A DNA stretch of 10,342 bases from CAXBDP01 sp964598395. Lineage in GTDB: Bacteria > Bacteroidota > Bacteroidia > Cytophagales > Cyclobacteriaceae. Positions within the stretch are counted from its first letter, which is position 1; every line of letters begins with the position of its first letter. The stretch covers positions 1 through 10,342 of the forward strand of contig CAZRBW010000081.1 of the NCBI GenBank assembly GCA_964598395.1, written 5' to 3'. Below are positions 7,890 to 10,342 of the stretch, one piece after another. The position numbers and the translations under genes were made by a program. The notes under the pieces are model-generated. The model saw nothing but the letters and a program-made list of their open reading frames with translations, was not told the origin of the DNA and did not search any database.

Positions 7890-9659
7890 ATGAAAAAGAA
7901 TATAAGTATAAACATCAGTGGAATCATCTTCCATATAGAGGAGGACGGGTACGAGAGGTTAAAGAGTTACCTTGATTCTATCTCAAAGTATTTTTCCACC
8001 TTTGAAGACAGCCAAGAAATTGTAGCTGATATCGAAAACCGTATTGCCGAGATTTTTCTTGCGAGGCTAAAAGATGGCAAGCAAGTAATCAACAGCGAGG
8101 ACATAGAAGCGCTAATCTCTACAATGGGAAGCATTAGCGATTTCGAAGCGGTAGATGAGTTGGAGGAAATGAAAGCCGAATCGGCCAAAGACGAGCCAAA
8201 CTTCAATACCGAAAGTAGCGAGGAATACTATGAGCAACAAAAGTTGCGTAGAGATAAAGGAAAGCGAATTTTCGGTGGAGTAGCATCAGGTATCGCCCAA
8301 TACTTCGGTATAGATGCGGTGTGGATCCGCGTATTATTCCTTTTACTATTCTTTGGATTTACCGCTCTGGATACACCTATCGGTGGAATTACATTACTGG
8401 TTTATATCGCTTTATGGATTGCCCTTCCAGGAAAAATCTACAGAGATGAAGATCGTAAGAAGATCCGCAAAATGTACAGAAATCCATCGCAAAAGGTGCT
8501 TGGTGGTGTAGCGGGAGGTTTGGCCAATTACTGGGGAGTAGATGTTACTGCCATTCGCTTGATCTTTATCTTGCTAATAATCCCAGGTGGTTTTGGTATC
8601 ATTGCTTACATCATCCTGTGGATTATATTACCAGAAGCAAAAACCATTACCGAAAAAATGGAAATGCAAGGTGAACCTGTAACGCTAAGCAATATTGAGA
8701 CGAACATCAAAAAGTCGCTTAATGTGCAAGAGGAGAAGGAAGAAAGCTTTATCACCAAGCTAGTATTGTTCCCTTTCCGATTGATTGCAAGCTTGTTCAA
8801 AGCAATCGCTACAGCATTTGGCCCAGTCTTAGTGTTCTTAGTGGAATTCATAAGAATAGTCGCTGGCTTATTTATCCTGATGTTTGGCTTAGCAATGGTA
8901 TTCAGTGTAATAGTAGGTGGTGGCACCTTGATCGGCTTCTTTTCAAGCTTCTCTGGATTCGAAACTGGCGACTTTATACCTTTTGAGCTGATCCAAGAAG
9001 TAGTTCCCAATCTATCCTACGTGGGCATATTTGGGTTGATTTTTATCCCAGGCTTGTTGTTGATAATAGTTGGCTTATCCATCATGATCAAGAGAAGCTT
9101 GATGAAGCCAGTAATAGGCTGGATAATGTTAGGTCTGTGGATTGTATCGCTTATAATAGTACTTATCACTGTGCCAAAAGCCATCACAAACTTTGGGACA
9201 GCAGGCGAATACAACGAAACAGAAACCTATTACTTGGATAAATCGCCCGTGCTTACCATGCAAGATGTAGGAATGGAAGGCTACCAAACCACCCGCTTGG
9301 AAATCAGATCGCATCAAGACTCTACCATGAGATTGGTGAAGAGATTCCAAGCCAGAGGCCAAAGTAGACTCGACGCTGCCAATAATGCCAAAATGGTAAC
9401 TCATCAGGTGCGCATTCAGAATGATTCTATCATGGTGATTGATTCGAATATCCTCTTTAATGAAGATGCTAAATTCAGAGCGCAAGAACTTTCCTTGATA
9501 TTGTACATGCCATATAACAAGGTGTTCTACATGAATGAAAATCTGAAAGAAATATTACGCAATACATTGTCTAGAAATGGCTATCGTGTATCGCAAATGG
9601 AAGGCAACCAATGGATGTTTGATGACAACGGCAAACTAACCTGCCTCACCTGCGAGTAA
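7890..9659 (+). CDS. Membrane protein with two tandem PspC domains (envelope-stress type), 589 residues
   Basis: The N-terminal cytoplasmic part (about 1-115) begins with MKKNISINISGIIFHIEEDG and is rich in helical, acidic sequence; this module typically precedes PspC domains in Bacteroidota. Two PspC domains follow: the first around 119-182 (IFGGVASGIAQYFGID near 127, then a membrane segment and LPG), the second around 200-250 (VLGGVAGGLANYWGVD, A208-G210, then membrane segments and ILPE). More membrane helices lie at about 290-350, 373-398 and 408-430. The C-terminal 155 residues are soluble and beta-rich, and end in a CxxC pair (Cys585, Cys588). PspC in enterobacteria is an inner-membrane sensor and toxin-binding partner of the phage-shock response; the fused form here, controlled by a neighbouring PadR, probably has a related membrane-stress role, but its signal is unknown. 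The ATG is 7 bp after the PadR stop, without a clear Shine-Dalgarno site. Confidence 0.9.
   Translation: MKKNISINISGIIFHIEEDGYERLKSYLDSISKYFSTFEDSQEIVADIENRIAEIFLARLKDGKQVINSEDIEALISTMGSISDFEAVDELEEMKAESAKDEPNFNTESSEEYYEQQKLRRDKGKRIFGGVASGIAQYFGIDAVWIRVLFLLLFFGFTALDTPIGGITLLVYIALWIALPGKIYRDEDRKKIRKMYRNPSQKVLGGVAGGLANYWGVDVTAIRLIFILLIIPGGFGIIAYIILWIILPEAKTITEKMEMQGEPVTLSNIETNIKKSLNVQEEKEESFITKLVLFPFRLIASLFKAIATAFGPVLVFLVEFIRIVAGLFILMFGLAMVFSVIVGGGTLIGFFSSFSGFETGDFIPFELIQEVVPNLSYVGIFGLIFIPGLLLIIVGLSIMIKRSLMKPVIGWIMLGLWIVSLIIVLITVPKAITNFGTAGEYNETETYYLDKSPVLTMQDVGMEGYQTTRLEIRSHQDSTMRLVKRFQARGQSRLDAANNAKMVTHQVRIQNDSIMVIDSNILFNEDAKFRAQELSLILYMPYNKVFYMNENLKEILRNTLSRNGYRVSQMEGNQWMFDDNGKLTCLTCE
8511..8518 (+). 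repeat. GCGGGAGG octamer, copy 8
   Basis: Exact copy on the plus strand within the second PspC domain, in frame as Ala-Gly-Gly (VAGGLA), where the residues are themselves part of the conserved PspC motif. Confidence 0.6.
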
Positions 9660-9678
9660 GCACTTAGGCCATCTTAAC

Positions 9679-9726
9679 AAAAGCAAGATAATTGATGTGA
9701 ATCATCATTTATCTTGCTTTTTTTTT
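9679..9726 (+). terminator. Intrinsic terminator of the padR-pspC operon
   Basis: A long hairpin lies 20 bp after the pspC stop. The arms AAAAGCAAGATAA (9679-9691) and TTATCTTGCTTTT (9709-9721) are exactly complementary, and the inner GATG/CATC pairs extend the stem past a T-T and a T-A position to a 5-nt TGAAT loop (9698-9702). The 3' side continues into a run of nine T (9718-9726). This is a textbook rho-independent terminator on the plus strand. Confidence 0.88.
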
Positions 9727-9803
9727 AATTTTACTTTGATTACAACAATTCGAATAATAAATTGAAGCTTAGTTGATATTTGAACCTCCAGAAATAGATA
9801 ATT

Positions 9804-10304
9804 ATGAAATTGAGTATAGCTATCGTATTGAGTCTACTTATTTTTTCATGTACCCAAGAAAAGGCCAATATTGAAGATCAAAGCAATAAAGATTTCAAAA
9901 AGATAGATTCGTTAATTATCAATATTGATGAAATTGGCACCGTTGATCACACAACAATTGCAAGTTATTATGACGATGATGGCGGTGCAGTAGCCATAAT
10001 AAGAACCACAGTTGACAAGAGGTATATCGATATTTTCGATGTGGAAACTGGAAAATTTCTGAATAGAATTCCAATTGAATATGAAGGTCCAGATGGGGTT
10101 GGAAGTGAAATCTCCAATATGGTAATTTCTGAGCCCAATTCCGTCTACCTTTTTAATCAATGGACGGGTTTGCTAACGCATCATGATATCGATGGGAAAA
10201 TAATTAATAAGTATAAAATCAACTTTAACGAGCAAGGTGGGCGTGGGTACTTAATTCCAGGCTCTCTTAATTTTCAAAATTATATTGTAGGGTTACTCAT
10301 TTAG
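9804..10304 (+). CDS. Putative lipoprotein resembling the N-terminal half of DUF4221 proteins; possibly truncated
   Basis: The 166-residue product starts with a lipoprotein signal, MKLSIAIVLSLLIFSC, with the lipobox cysteine at residue 16 (IFSC), so it is expected to be lipid-anchored in the envelope. The body has YIDIFDVETGKFLNRIPIEY, EGPDGVGSEIS and a HDIDGKIINKYK repeat-like strand, the pattern of a beta-propeller blade seen in DUF4221-type lipoproteins of Cytophagales, which are usually more than twice this length. The frame stops at TAG (10302-10304). Reading past it, the same frame stays open for 12 codons to the window edge, while both other frames hit stops. This fits a nonsense mutation in a longer gene better than a frameshift, but a genuinely short protein cannot be excluded. 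Function is unknown. The family call is by resemblance from memory and is moderate. Confidence 0.6.
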   Translation: MKLSIAIVLSLLIFSCTQEKANIEDQSNKDFKKIDSLIINIDEIGTVDHTTIASYYDDDGGAVAIIRTTVDKRYIDIFDVETGKFLNRIPIEYEGPDGVGSEISNMVISEPNSVYLFNQWTGLLTHHDIDGKIINKYKINFNEQGGRGYLIPGSLNFQNYIVGLLI

Positions 10305-10342
10305 GTCGCAAGTCCAATGATTGATTTTTTGGTAATTGGAAC

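Noticed and set aside
8606..9485. Minus-strand ORFs of 134, 65 and 118 codons opposite the PspC gene
   Set aside because: They are antisense to conserved PspC and membrane segments and have compositions expected from reverse-complemented hydrophobic codons.
9731..9782. Promoter-like TTACTTTG (9731-9738) and GATATTTG (9775-9782) before the lipoprotein gene
   Set aside because: Each differs from TAnnTTTG by one base, but neither has a TTG at the usual spacing, and the DNA is AT-rich enough to give such matches by chance.
1..10342. CRISPR arrays, tRNA or rRNA genes, insertion sequences
   Set aside because: No regularly spaced repeats, no cloverleaf or rRNA-like stretches, and no transposase or terminal-repeat structures with target duplications were seen.

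Overview
The window looks like a piece of a Bacteroidota chromosome, probably from the Cytophagales or a relative. The supporting evidence is an outer-membrane PorV/PorQ-type barrel coupled to a giant C25 (gingipain/PorU-like) peptidase of the type IX secretion system (T9SS), the PadR-PspC gene pair common in this phylum, a lipoprotein resembling DUF4221, roughly 40% GC, a near absence of Shine-Dalgarno sites, and one promoter-like match to the Bacteroidota TTG / TAnnTTTG pattern.

Layout. Bases 1-593 (+) hold the C-terminal half of an L-2-hydroxyglutarate dehydrogenase/oxidase (LhgO), cut by the window edge. A short convergent gap follows, then a 101-residue gene of unknown function (681-986, -) with a candidate promoter of its own. 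From 1090 to 7226 (-) lies a two-gene unit: a PorV/PorQ-family barrel and, coupled to it by a TGATG stop/start overlap, a 1681-residue PorU2-type putative sortase with an intact gingipain-style His/Cys pair. A 317-bp divergent intergenic region (7227-7543) carries an 11-bp inverted repeat. On the other side is a PadR regulator (7544-7882, +) followed 7 bp later by a 589-residue membrane protein with two PspC domains (7890-9659, +), closed by a strong intrinsic terminator. The window ends in a lipoprotein gene (9804-10304, +) that appears cut short by an in-frame stop.

How the genes work together. The barrel and the C25 peptidase probably act as a pair at the outer membrane: in the known T9SS, PorV carries substrates to PorU, which removes the C-terminal sorting domain and attaches the cargo to the surface. 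The PadR-PspC pair probably forms an autoregulated envelope-stress module in the inner membrane. The flanking genes (LhgO metabolite repair, the small unknown protein, the lipoprotein) have no visible functional link to these.

The most unusual signal is not a gene. The octamer GCGGGAGG occurs exactly eight times, on both strands, in different reading frames and once outside any plausible gene, where about 0.1 copies would be expected from base composition. It fits the pattern GCNGGNGG shared with the E. coli Chi site, so it is a candidate Chi-like or other genome-wide signal for this organism.
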